Shown piece after piece: positions 44,477 through 52,403 of a stretch of DNA of 64,000 nucleotides. The stretch covers positions 1 through 64,000 of the forward strand of contig CACVKW010000819.1 of the NCBI GenBank assembly GCA_902749685.1, given 5' to 3'. Position 1 is the stretch's first letter, and each line of letters opens with the position of its first letter. The notes below the pieces were generated by a model that did not search any database, had not been told where the DNA came from, and was given only the letters and a program-made list of their open reading frames with translations. A program made the position numbers and the translations under genes. The DNA comes from Olavius sp. associated proteobacterium Delta 1 (GTDB lineage Bacteria > Desulfobacterota > Desulfobacteria > Desulfobacterales > JAFDCJ01).

Positions 44477-45127
44477 TTAGGTTTGCCGGCAAAGTAAAAC
44501 CGCTTCTCGCGTCAGCCGCGCGATTTCGCTGTAATTTTTTGAGGAGATGAGTTTTTTGCTTACCATCCAGCTGCCGCCACAGGCCAGGACATTGGGCAGG
44601 TTCAAATAATCGCATACGTTAGTCGTTTTAATTCCACCGGTCGGAATGAATTTGACCTTGGAATAAGGGCCGCTGAAGGCTTTGAGGCTTTTGACGCCGC
44701 CCATGCTCTCAGCCGGGAAGAATTTGAGAACATCCAGGCCGTATTCAAGCGCGGCCTCGATTTCGGTCGGGGTGCAGACTCCCGGTACAAGCGGGATACT
44801 TTTTTTAACGCAGTAATCTACCACCTTCGGATTAAATCCCGGCGTTACCATAAACTGCGCCCCGGCATCGAATGCTTCCTGCACCTGATCGATTGAAAGC
44901 ACGGTGCCGGCACCCAGCATCAAATCATTGAGTTTGGCCAGTTGGCGGATCGCGGCCCCGGCAGCCTTGGTTCGAAAGGTAACTTCAGCGATTGGCAGGC
45001 CGTTTTCCAGTAGAGTCCGGCCGAGCGGTATCGCTTCGGCGGCTTCTTCGATGGCGATCACCGGAACGAGTCTTGGTCTTGGTGGGTTCTGCGGGTTTTC
45101 GAAAAAATCGGTAATCATGGGCTTCAT
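44477..45127 (-). CDS. eda: 2-dehydro-3-deoxyphosphogluconate (KDPG/KDPGal) aldolase
   Basis: The 216-residue class I aldolase cleaves KDPG to pyruvate and glyceraldehyde-3-phosphate. E48 (AEVTFRT) is the proton-transfer Glu, R52 binds pyruvate, and K135 in VLKFFPAE forms the Schiff base. LGAGTVLSIDQV and FIPTGGIKTTN are family segments. The ATG at 45127 overlaps the stop of the upstream gene (ATGA), so translation is coupled. It is the terminal enzyme of an Entner-Doudoroff-like route for sugar acids. A KDPGal preference cannot be excluded. Confidence 0.93.
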   Translation of the reverse strand: MKPMITDFFENPQNPPRPRLVPVIAIEEAAEAIPLGRTLLENGLPIAEVTFRTKAAGAAIRQLAKLNDLMLGAGTVLSIDQVQEAFDAGAQFMVTPGFNPKVVDYCVKKSIPLVPGVCTPTEIEAALEYGLDVLKFFPAESMGGVKSLKAFSGPYSKVKFIPTGGIKTTNVCDYLNLPNVLACGGSWMVSKKLISSKNYSEIARLTREAVLLCRQT

Positions 45128-46092
45128 CTCCGAATACTCTGGGCAATGTGACAAAGATTGTCGAACACCGGCCCGCTGGTTGGAATGTCCACATGAAACA
45201 CTTCAGCCATGACCCGGGTCCACCCGTGAATAAAATATAGCCAGCCGTCTTCGATTGTCAGGCGGCAGTCAACTTTATTTGCCTGGGCCTGCCGCAAAAA
45301 ATCAAGCTCGCCGCGATAATTAAATTCCCAGACCAAGGCACCTTGCGGCCAGGGCGCCTGATCGGTAACCGGGCTGCCGGGCGAATCTTTGCCTTTGCCG
45401 GTCGCATTGATGATAATGGCGCCGGGCGCCAGCGGCTTCATAATCTGATCGTTTTTTTCCGGATCTTCCCCGACACAAAAGGTTTCAACCGCCACCTTTT
45501 GATGGGGTTTCAGCATTTTTGCCAAATTGTCCAGCCGCTTCTGACTGCGATTGCTGACGATAATCTTTTCAGGTGACTGCCCGTTTTCAGCAATTCTTTG
45601 CATCAAATAAAAGCAGAGCGCGACGGAACTGCCTCCGGCCCCCAGAATAAGTATTTCTTTATCTCCATCGATAAAGTAGTCCGGCGGCACCAGGGCCTCG
45701 AAGGCCAGGCCGGCGGTTATCGGATCTTTGGCATGGCCCTCATAGCGGCCTTCCAGTTTGGAAATACAGCTGATCTCCTCCAGCATGGCGGCATAATTGT
45801 CGAAGTAGTCGAAGACACCCGCCTGATTGCACGCATGGTACATGTCAATTTTGTGGGTCGTGACCAGGGCTCCCAGGGATTTTTCATCATTTTTAAGAAA
45901 TTCGGCAACTTCAATATAATTTTCCGGACGATCGTGAATTTTCATATCGATTCCGGCAAATTCAGCATCCAATCCTAAGTAATCGGCCCACTTCGGAAAC
46001 ACTTCCATGATGGCCGATTGACCCGTCGTCACACCGATAAAATAAAAAGTTTTTTTCTTGGCCGGTTTCAATGTGTCGATTGTAAATACCAT
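45124..46092 (-). CDS. Shikimate dehydrogenase-like protein
   Basis: The 322-residue protein resembles shikimate/quinate dehydrogenase (AroE fold): N-terminal FYFIGVTTGQSAIMEVFPKW, the ALVTTHKIDMY segment with the substrate Lys, and the nucleotide loop EILILGAGGSSVALCF. The shikimate-type SxS and N-x-T-P motifs are altered, and it is longer than AroE (about 270-290). It is coupled to eda and lies in a catabolic block, so a role on a cyclic or sugar-derived hydroxyl is more likely than aromatic biosynthesis. This is inference. Confidence 0.75.
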   Translation of the reverse strand: MVFTIDTLKPAKKKTFYFIGVTTGQSAIMEVFPKWADYLGLDAEFAGIDMKIHDRPENYIEVAEFLKNDEKSLGALVTTHKIDMYHACNQAGVFDYFDNYAAMLEEISCISKLEGRYEGHAKDPITAGLAFEALVPPDYFIDGDKEILILGAGGSSVALCFYLMQRIAENGQSPEKIIVSNRSQKRLDNLAKMLKPHQKVAVETFCVGEDPEKNDQIMKPLAPGAIIINATGKGKDSPGSPVTDQAPWPQGALVWEFNYRGELDFLRQAQANKVDCRLTIEDGWLYFIHGWTRVMAEVFHVDIPTSGPVFDNLCHIAQSIRR

Positions 46093-46133
46093 TGGTTAAG
46101 GACTCCTTACAATTAAATGTGTCGGAATTTCTA

Positions 46134-46418
46134 TCCCGCCGCGGCGGGAGTATTACAATATATTTACGGCCATTTTCTTGATGAGCCGCAGGGAATGATG
46201 GAATAGTGGAAAACGGACAATCCTACAAGAAATGTTGGATCTATAGTATTTGGTGATGTCCGTCAGACACCCATTTTCTGCTTTAAACCTAATAATACTC
46301 CACCAAAACTAAACAATCACTGTAAAAATATATGCTTTGATTTTTTCTTTAAACCCAATATTCCATCATTCCAATATTCCATTATTCTCCGCCTGCGGCG
46401 GATGAGCGAAGCGAACTA
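46134..46418. repeat. Dispersed ~270-bp repeat, copy 1 (inverse of 54833-55222)
   Basis: Read on the minus strand, GTTCGCTTCGCTCATCCGCC, then an ATGG/GGAATATT-word arm, ACGGACATCACCAAATAC, CATTTCTTGTAGGATTGTCC and a terminal ACTATTCCATCATTCC arm match the 54.8 kb copy in order. TCCGCC-TGC-GGCGGA (46388-46402) closes one end and TCCCGCC/GGCGGGA (46134-46149) the other. Confidence 0.85.
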
Positions 46419-46423
46419 ACTTG

Positions 46424-47389
46424 TTATCCGGCTGTTTGGGTTACCATACCCGAACAGGTTCTGCCGGACAGAACATCGATCAGATTGTTTACCGCCATAT
46501 CGGCCATGCGGGTTCTGGCTTCCAACGTATGCGATCCCGCATGCGGCGTTAAGACCACATTTGGGTACTTCAGCAGTGGATGATCGGTAGGCGGTTCATC
46601 GGCGTATACGTCCAGTCCGAGTCCCATGACCCTCCCGTCAGCCAGGCCGTTTAGCAATGCCGTTTCATTGAACAACTCATATCGCGCAGTATTTATAAGA
46701 ATTACTCCCGGTTTCATCTGCTGGATCGTGGCGCCATTAATGATCTCTCGGGTATCATCTACTAATGGCGTATGCAGGGTTATCACATCCGATTCGCGCC
46801 ATAGTTCATCCAGGGAAGCTTCAATCAGGCCGTTGCGTTCGATAAAGCGCCGGTCGGCTACAGGATCATAGACCCTGATTTTCATGGAGAAGCCTTGGGC
46901 TCTTGCGGCAACTTTTTTTCCGATTTCACCCAGACCGACAATCCCGAGGTTTTTCTGGAATATCTCGAATCCCGTTCGTCTCGGCCAGCCACCGCTTTTG
47001 ACCTCCCGATCCAATAGCGGTATCTGCCGGGCAACTGCCAGCATCAGCCCCATGGTCAAATCGGCGACGGCCTCGGCATTCGACCCCGGCGTAGCGGCAA
47101 CGGCAATGCCTCTCCTGGCTGCGGCTTCAATGTCGACTCGATCATACCCCGCGCCGTATCGCGAGATTACTTTCAGACAGGCGGGTGCATCCTCTATAAC
47201 TTGCCGGTTGATGTGATCTAAACCGGCGATATAGCCGTCAACATTATCTAACAGAGGAACAATTTCAGCTGCTTCGAGCGGCCGGCCAAAGGGATTGAAT
47301 ATCACCTCATCAGCGAACCGATCCAGCTTATCCCGGGCTGTATTACGGGTCTCGGCGTTAAAAGATGTCGGTGTTACCAGTATTTTCAT
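46424..47389 (-). CDS. D-isomer-specific 2-hydroxyacid dehydrogenase
   Basis: The 321-residue NAD-dependent enzyme has the D-2-hydroxyacid dehydrogenase layout: catalytic-domain front MKILVTPTSF, ISRYGAGYDRVDI, nucleotide motif LGIVGLGEIGKKVA, then NTARYELFNE with the catalytic Arg, YADEPP with the Glu, and LTPHAGSHT with the His. It resembles SerA/glyoxylate reductase-type proteins but lacks regulatory ACT or ASB domains. In this cluster it may reduce a 2-keto acid arising from sugar-acid breakdown. Confidence 0.88.
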   Translation of the reverse strand: MKILVTPTSFNAETRNTARDKLDRFADEVIFNPFGRPLEAAEIVPLLDNVDGYIAGLDHINRQVIEDAPACLKVISRYGAGYDRVDIEAAARRGIAVAATPGSNAEAVADLTMGLMLAVARQIPLLDREVKSGGWPRRTGFEIFQKNLGIVGLGEIGKKVAARAQGFSMKIRVYDPVADRRFIERNGLIEASLDELWRESDVITLHTPLVDDTREIINGATIQQMKPGVILINTARYELFNETALLNGLADGRVMGLGLDVYADEPPTDHPLLKYPNVVLTPHAGSHTLEARTRMADMAVNNLIDVLSGRTCSGMVTQTAG

Positions 47390-47428
47390 AATTTTTATCC
47401 AAATCCTAACCCGGTCCAGCCGGGAAAT

Positions 47429-47553
47429 TGACGAATGAATATTGAAAAATGAATGATTTTTGTTTAGTAGGAAACTATCCTGTTGATCCAGTTAATCCGG
47501 TCAGAAAATTAAAATAGACAGTATACCTTCATTAATCATTCTACATTCGTCAA
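47429..47553. repeat. Palindrome with GAATGA-word arms
   Basis: TTGACGAATGAATATTG and AATGAATGATT on the left face CATTAATCATTCTACATTCG on the right. Next to the right arm, AAAATAGACAGTATACCTTC repeats the sequence AAAATAGACAGAATACATAC of the 11.4 kb element. The right arm overlaps the stop codon of the PGI gene. Confidence 0.7.
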
Positions 47554-48146
47554 TCATCATTTGCCTGCGCTTTCCAGCGCGGATTTTCAATGACCGACGG
47601 CCGGTCATTTTTTTTGACAACCAGATGTCGAAAACCCTGACTGGCGATGGTTTTGTAATCGTGGCCGGCGTCGGCTCGGAAGCAAAAAAAAGAGACCAGC
47701 GGCCGGGTCCCGATGTTGATACTGCGATGGGCAAAACCTTTAGGTACATACAAGGCCGTTCCGGCACTGAGTTCCCGGCATTCCCATTGGCCGTCCGAAT
47801 TTTCCATCATCATCATGCCGCTGCCACTAAGGCAATAGTACACCTCAGCCGTATTCAAAATGGAGTGGAAATGTCCCTTGGTCATGTAATACTCGTCGCC
47901 GATGGTGCCCGGATAGGTAATGGAGGTCCCAAATGCCAGGTCGCCATCATCTTGTGGCAACGGCAATTCGTAAAATTCATAAATGAGCTGATCATCGGCT
48001 GCCAGTATTTTTTCTGCTTCGGCCGTATCGTAAAAGATGTTCTTTACGTCAGACAGATGTCTTTTAGATGATTCCCGCTCCGGGCACAGACCGTTTTCAA
48101 GACTAAAAATCAGGTTAAAGGATGCATTGCCGAGAGTCATAATCAT
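47550..48146 (-). CDS. pgi: Cupin-type (archaeal-like) glucose-6-phosphate isomerase
   Basis: The 198-residue protein is a cupin phosphoglucose isomerase, unrelated to the usual large Pgi. TYPGTIGDEYYMTKGHFH contains E85, H92 and H94; E101 (AEVYY) and H140 (GFAHRS) complete the metal site. It converts glucose-6-phosphate and fructose-6-phosphate, and the type is more common in archaea. It is first in the minus-strand catabolic block and is divergent from the acetoacetate-decarboxylase-like gene. A horizontally acquired origin is possible. The start may be the ATG at 48146 or 48140. Confidence 0.88.
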   Translation of the reverse strand: MIMTLGNASFNLIFSLENGLCPERESSKRHLSDVKNIFYDTAEAEKILAADDQLIYEFYELPLPQDDGDLAFGTSITYPGTIGDEYYMTKGHFHSILNTAEVYYCLSGSGMMMMENSDGQWECRELSAGTALYVPKGFAHRSINIGTRPLVSFFCFRADAGHDYKTIASQGFRHLVVKKNDRPSVIENPRWKAQANDD

Positions 48147-48443
48147 TATCCCCCTGTCTGGGTCAAAAAACTATTGACAAATAGAAACTCGAAGTGTAGT
48201 GCAAAGTTGATTAAGTTGTACGGACAACCTAACATCATTACTGCTTTTTTACCACGGCTATTTTATTTGTCAAATATTTTTGCAATTCATGGGAAAAATT
48301 ATAAAATATTGGCCGGATATTCAATTTAATTTCAAAACTTTCTGTCTACTTTTTTACCGACGACTGATCTTGCACACTTGTCGTTAGGCTGCACTTTCAG
48401 CAATAACTGTTACCTGAATCTCTGAACCGGGAGGGAATTTAAA
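48147..48443. other. Divergent promoter region
   Basis: About 300 bases between the divergent PGI gene and the acetoacetate-decarboxylase-like gene. It is AT-rich (for instance TTTATTTGTCAAATATTTTTG read in pieces) and should hold both promoters. GGGAGGG precedes the ATG at 48444. I cannot assign boxes with confidence, and no gene is seen. Confidence 0.4.
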
Positions 48444-49166
48444 ATGAAAGTCGATGAATGGGGCTACACCAATCCTGTGGTTTCTTATTTATACGGTAAA
48501 CCGCCGCTGGTCTGGAAAGATATGCGAGTCCAGTTGGTGGTCTACGAGACCGACATCGAAAACGTGCGGCGCGTCATTCCGGAACCCCTGGAGGCCCGCA
48601 CCAACATTGTCATTGCCTGGATTTCGGAATTTGAACTCGGCACCACCCAGGGCGGCTTCAAAGAAGCGGCCATTTACGTTCAGGTCGAACACGACGGCGT
48701 TCAAGGCGACTATGAACCATTTTTGTACGTCAACTCGCATTTGCCGCTTACCGGCGGCCGCGAGATTTGGGGCTACCAGAAGAAAATGGCCGAAATCGGA
48801 TTACACCATGAATATGAAGCCATCCGCGGACAGGTCGACCGGCTGGGCCACCAGATCATGAAAATGCTGGTCGTGCCGGAAGATCAAACCACTATGGATG
48901 AAGTGCCCTGGAGTGAAAACGGTGTTTATTCCCTGAAATATATTCCCGCTGCCGAAGAGGGCGAACCGCCCCTGCGACAGCTGATTCTGACGCCCGGCGA
49001 ATTTACGGCCCAGGAAGGCAAATTATTTGGCGGGCGGGCTTCCATCACGTATGAACGTTCGGAGATCGATCCAACCTATCTGCTCGAACCCAAACGCATT
49101 ATCAAAGGATTTTTCGGTCAGGGAGATTTGTACTTGCCCTTGGGTAAAATTGTGCACCGATATTAA
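48444..49166 (+). CDS. Acetoacetate decarboxylase-family protein
   Basis: The 240-residue protein belongs to the ADC family. GGREIWGYQKKMAEI carries the two adjacent Lys (K113, K114) that correspond to the Schiff-base pair of acetoacetate decarboxylase. IPEPLEARTNIVIAWISEF and YVNSHLPLTGG are family segments. ADC-like enzymes decarboxylate beta-keto acids or carry out aldol/dehydration steps. It leads an operon of Fe-S flavin-oxidoreductase and molybdenum hydroxylase genes (34 bases to the next), an unusual partnership. A preceding GGGAGGG is the ribosome site. Confidence 0.85.
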   Translation: MKVDEWGYTNPVVSYLYGKPPLVWKDMRVQLVVYETDIENVRRVIPEPLEARTNIVIAWISEFELGTTQGGFKEAAIYVQVEHDGVQGDYEPFLYVNSHLPLTGGREIWGYQKKMAEIGLHHEYEAIRGQVDRLGHQIMKMLVVPEDQTTMDEVPWSENGVYSLKYIPAAEEGEPPLRQLILTPGEFTAQEGKLFGGRASITYERSEIDPTYLLEPKRIIKGFFGQGDLYLPLGKIVHRY

Positions 49167-49200
49167 TCCGCCCTGATAAATACTTATTTAGGGGATAAAA

Positions 49201-49854
49201 ATGAGTGAGGTCAGACTCGTCATCGATGGTAAAGAATTAAGCGCTCAGGAAAACATGACCATTCTTGAGGCTGCCCGGCAGATTGGCATCGAGATACCGA
49301 CGCTGTGTCACAGCCCGGATTTAATTCCGTCTGGCAACTGCCGGGTCTGCGTGGTCGAGCTGAAGGGGTCCCGCACCCTGGTGGGATCCTGCCACACGCC
49401 GGTTGCCAATGGGATGGTCATTCGAACTCAAACGCCCCAGGTATTGTCGGTGCGCCGGGCCACCATCGAGCTTTTAATGGCCGGCCACACCGGGGAATGC
49501 GTGACGGATGAGGATACCCACGCGTGCGATTTGCGGCATCTGGCCGACCAGCTGGAAGGCGGCGCGCCCCGATTTTTAATGCGAAAGCCCCGCTGGTACC
49601 CGATCGAAGAATACAATCCCTACGTCCGCCGGGATATGTCCCAGTGCGTTTTGTGCCGCAAGTGCATCGGGGCCTGCCGCGAAATCGCCGGGAAAAATAT
49701 TTACGGTATTGCCTATCGCGGCTTCGCCGCCAAGGTCGTGGTGGATTTTGATGATGCCCTGACCACGGAAACCTGCAAGGACTGCGGCATCTGTATAGAC
49801 TATTGTCCGACCGGTGCCCTGAGCAAACCGCCAACCAGGGGTCAAGAAAAATGA
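49201..49854 (+). CDS. NuoG/HoxU-like ferredoxin-type subunit
   Basis: The 217-residue protein relays electrons through iron-sulfur clusters. A plant-type [2Fe-2S] domain has C36, C47, C50 and C64. A His-Cys region has H96, C100 and C109, but the expected middle Cys is D103, so a full [4Fe-4S] set is lacking there. Two 4Fe ferredoxin motifs follow (C149, C152, C155, C159 and C192, C195, C198, C202). It resembles HoxU and the N-terminal part of NuoG. The next gene overlaps by ATGA. It would join the NuoE/NuoF-like flavin module to the molybdenum hydroxylase. Confidence 0.88.
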   Translation: MSEVRLVIDGKELSAQENMTILEAARQIGIEIPTLCHSPDLIPSGNCRVCVVELKGSRTLVGSCHTPVANGMVIRTQTPQVLSVRRATIELLMAGHTGECVTDEDTHACDLRHLADQLEGGAPRFLMRKPRWYPIEEYNPYVRRDMSQCVLCRKCIGACREIAGKNIYGIAYRGFAAKVVVDFDDALTTETCKDCGICIDYCPTGALSKPPTRGQEK

Positions 49855-50300
49855 ATACGGCACAGGAGCCAGATTCCAGCATGGACCGCAGGCGCGAAAA
49901 CCTGCTGGGTAAGCTGAAAGAAGCCCAGCAGCAGAATGGGTACGTGTCCAAAGAGATCATCACTGAAGCGGCACAGGCATTTGGTCTGCCGGTCAGTGAA
50001 GTTTACGGCATCACGACTTTTTATTCATTTCTTTCGACGCGGCCCCTGGGAAAATATGTCATTCGCATCTGCAGGAGCATACCCTGTGACATGCAAAACG
50101 CGGAGATGATCATGGACAGTGTCGCCGGAGAAATTGGAATCGGGCCGGGTCAGACCACGGCCGATGGAAAATTTTCCTTTGAACTGACCAACTGCATCGG
50201 CGCCTGCGACCTGGCACCGGCCATGCTGGTCGACCACGAGCTCTACGGCCATCTGACACCGGATAAAATCACTGAGATTCTCAGGGCCTGTAAAACGTGA
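49851..50300 (+). CDS. NuoE-like [2Fe-2S] subunit
   Basis: The 149-residue protein is a thioredoxin-like [2Fe-2S] ferredoxin of the NuoE/HoxE family. Ligands are C74 and C79 (CRSIPCDM) and C115 and C119 (CIGACDLAP). The N-terminal helical part (YVSKEIITEAAQAFGLP) is typical. The ATG at 49851 overlaps the preceding stop; a longer frame from 49803 is inside the neighbour and is not supported. It partners with the NuoF-like protein. A repeat element lies in the 207-base gap after it. Confidence 0.92.
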   Translation: MNTAQEPDSSMDRRRENLLGKLKEAQQQNGYVSKEIITEAAQAFGLPVSEVYGITTFYSFLSTRPLGKYVIRICRSIPCDMQNAEMIMDSVAGEIGIGPGQTTADGKFSFELTNCIGACDLAPAMLVDHELYGHLTPDKITEILRACKT

Positions 50301-50382
50301 CCAGAAACAGATTATGGTTCTATTTTGTCACATTATCAGATCAATACATTTTATCCGAATTTCAAGAGGTTGTAACATTGAT

Positions 50383-50483
50383 TGACTAAATGAGCTAAAA
50401 TTGTGGTGTTTTTATCAATTTCATAAAAAAGATAGAGCACAGCGATTCCTCAATTTTAGGCATTTTAGGTCACTTTAGGCATT
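50383..50483. repeat. Palindrome with CTAAAAT-word arms and conserved core, inside an operon
   Basis: TGAGCTAAAATT (left) faces AATTTTAGGCATTTTAGG and TCACTTTAGGC (right). The middle AAAAAAGATAGAGCACAGCG matches the core elsewhere. It separates NuoE-like and NuoF-like genes, so it would be transcribed if they form one operon. Confidence 0.78.
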
Positions 50484-50507
50484 CATTCAGATTGGGGAGG
50501 ACCAACC

Positions 50508-51737
50508 GTGCCGGAAAAACGGATACTCTCGAAAAACTGCGGCCAGATCGACCCCCAGAATATCGACACCTACCTGGCGGCGGGAGGATTTAACGCCTGG
50601 CAAAAAGCGTTAAATGAGATGACGCCGGCGCAGGTGGTGGACGAGGTTAAGGTGTCGAAGCTCAGAGGGCGCGGCGGCGCCGGCTTTCCCTGCGGGTTGA
50701 AGTGGGAGCTGACCGCCAAAGAAAAAGCGGACGAGAAATTTTTAATCTGCAATGCCGATGAGGGGGAAGTCGGGGCCTTCAAAGACCGCTATCTGTTGCA
50801 AAACGACCCCTTTGTCCTGGTGGAAGGGATCGCCATTGCCGCCCATGCGATCGGCGCCCAAAAATGCTATATCTACCTGCGCCAGGAGTACCATTACCTG
50901 CTTGACTGCCTGAACAACGCGCTGGACCAGGCCCGCCAAAGGGGGTTTTTGGAAAACCTTCAGATCGATGTTCACGAAGGTGCCGGCGCCTACATTTGCG
51001 GCGAAGAATCGGCCCTGATGGATTCCATTGAGGGCAAACGCGGCGAGGCGCGCTATCGGCCGCCGTTTCCACCGTCCAAAGGACTCTGGGGCCAGCCGAC
51101 CATCATCAACAATGTCGAGACCCTGGCCAATATTCCCCACATCATTTTAAACGGTTCCCAGTGGTATCAGGGCCTGGGAACCGCAGAAAGCAAAGGCACC
51201 AAGCTATTTTCCGTGAGCGGGGATGTCGCCCGGCCCGGGGTCTACGAGATGGTACTGGGCAGTTCGCTGGAAGAACTCGTTGTCGACATCTGCGGGGCCG
51301 AGCGCATCAAGATGGTGCAGGTCGGCGGTTCAACCGGAGGCGTGATCCCGGGCTCGATGATCTCGACGCCGCTGGCCTATGAAACGGTTTTAGGCTCGGG
51401 GGCGGTCATGGTGTTTGATGAGAGTCGCCAGGTGCTGGATTTCGTACACCGCACGATGGTGTTTCTGGCTGATGAATCCTGCGGAAAATGCACCCCTTGC
51501 CGCGAAGGAACCGAAGCCATGCTGGAAATTCTGGGCCGGCTGGCCCACGGCGACGGCAGGCAGGAGGACATGCAGGCCCTGGACGAGCTGTCCGAAACCA
51601 TGATGCTGGCTTCCCTGTGCGGTCTGGGACAGGCGGCCGCCGTACCGGTTCTGGACACGCTGAAATACTTTCGCGATGAATATGAAACCCGCATTCAACA
51701 GTCGGTTTTTTTAAGGAGCATGCGCGGAAGGTTATAA
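50508..51737 (+). CDS. NuoF/HoxF-like NADH-binding flavoprotein subunit
   Basis: The 409-residue protein carries the NADH/FMN site: GRGGAGFP at 54-61, NADEGEVGAFKDR, and CGEESALMDSIEGKRG. C325, C328, C331 and C371 (SCGKCTPCREG and SLCGLGQ) bind one [4Fe-4S] cluster. It lacks the N-terminal NuoE-like domain present in some fused homologues. With the NuoE- and HoxU-like proteins it forms a diaphorase module that passes electrons between NAD(P) and the molybdenum enzyme. A GGGGAGGA site precedes its start (GTG at 50508). Confidence 0.93.
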   Translation: MPEKRILSKNCGQIDPQNIDTYLAAGGFNAWQKALNEMTPAQVVDEVKVSKLRGRGGAGFPCGLKWELTAKEKADEKFLICNADEGEVGAFKDRYLLQNDPFVLVEGIAIAAHAIGAQKCYIYLRQEYHYLLDCLNNALDQARQRGFLENLQIDVHEGAGAYICGEESALMDSIEGKRGEARYRPPFPPSKGLWGQPTIINNVETLANIPHIILNGSQWYQGLGTAESKGTKLFSVSGDVARPGVYEMVLGSSLEELVVDICGAERIKMVQVGGSTGGVIPGSMISTPLAYETVLGSGAVMVFDESRQVLDFVHRTMVFLADESCGKCTPCREGTEAMLEILGRLAHGDGRQEDMQALDELSETMMLASLCGLGQAAAVPVLDTLKYFRDEYETRIQQSVFLRSMRGRL

Positions 51738-51803
51738 CTCCCTGTTTTTATAGGCCCTATAAGTCTTATAGGTCCTATTCGGTACACCCGAGGAGGAAGT
51801 ATC

Positions 51804-52403
51804 GTGAGCAATGAGACCAGTGAAGCATCCAGGGGCGTTTGTCCCTATTGTTCAGCGGCCTTTGACACCTTTGACGATCTCAAAGCCCATGTCGTCGCGG
51901 TCCATCAGACGGACCCGCTGCCCAAACCGGACGGGCTGATTCAATTGACGGTCAATGGCCAGGCCCATGAGCTTATGGTGGCCCCGGAATGGACCCTCTA
52001 CCAGGTCATTCATGACCGGCTCGGACTAACCGGCGTTAAGATGTTCTGCGACCGCGGTGCCTGCGGCTCCTGTACGGTCATCATAGGGGGACGGCCCATT
52101 TTGTCGTGCATGACCCTGGCCATCGAGTGCGACGGCAAAACCATTGAAACCGCGGAAGGCATTGCCGAAGCCGGCCATCCGCTGGTTGAAAGCTACATCA
52201 AACACCACACGATGCAGTGCGGGTACTGCACACCGGGATTTATCACCACCGCCAAAGCGCTGCTGGACAAAAACCCCGATCCCACGGTGCAGGAAACCAT
52301 GGAAGCCCTGGGGGGCAATCTGTGCCGCTGCGGCACCTATCCCCAGCACCCGGTCGCGGTGCGGCAGGCGGCCAGGATTCTTAAAGAGGATCAGTCAAAA
52401 TGA
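51804..52403 (+). CDS. Molybdenum hydroxylase [2Fe-2S] subunit with an N-terminal C2H2 zinc finger
   Basis: The 199-residue protein is the small iron-sulfur subunit of the xanthine dehydrogenase family. Plant-type cluster ligands are C82, C87, C90 and C102, and the second cluster has C139, C142, C174 and C176 (CGYCTPGF and LCRCGTYP). Before this domain, residues 13-34 spell a C2H2 finger, C13-x2-C16-x12-H29-x4-H34, which is not part of normal small subunits. It might bind nucleic acid, zinc or a partner protein. Its stop overlaps the next gene. GAGGAGG precedes its GTG start. Confidence 0.9.
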   Translation: MSNETSEASRGVCPYCSAAFDTFDDLKAHVVAVHQTDPLPKPDGLIQLTVNGQAHELMVAPEWTLYQVIHDRLGLTGVKMFCDRGACGSCTVIIGGRPILSCMTLAIECDGKTIETAEGIAEAGHPLVESYIKHHTMQCGYCTPGFITTAKALLDKNPDPTVQETMEALGGNLCRCGTYPQHPVAVRQAARILKEDQSK

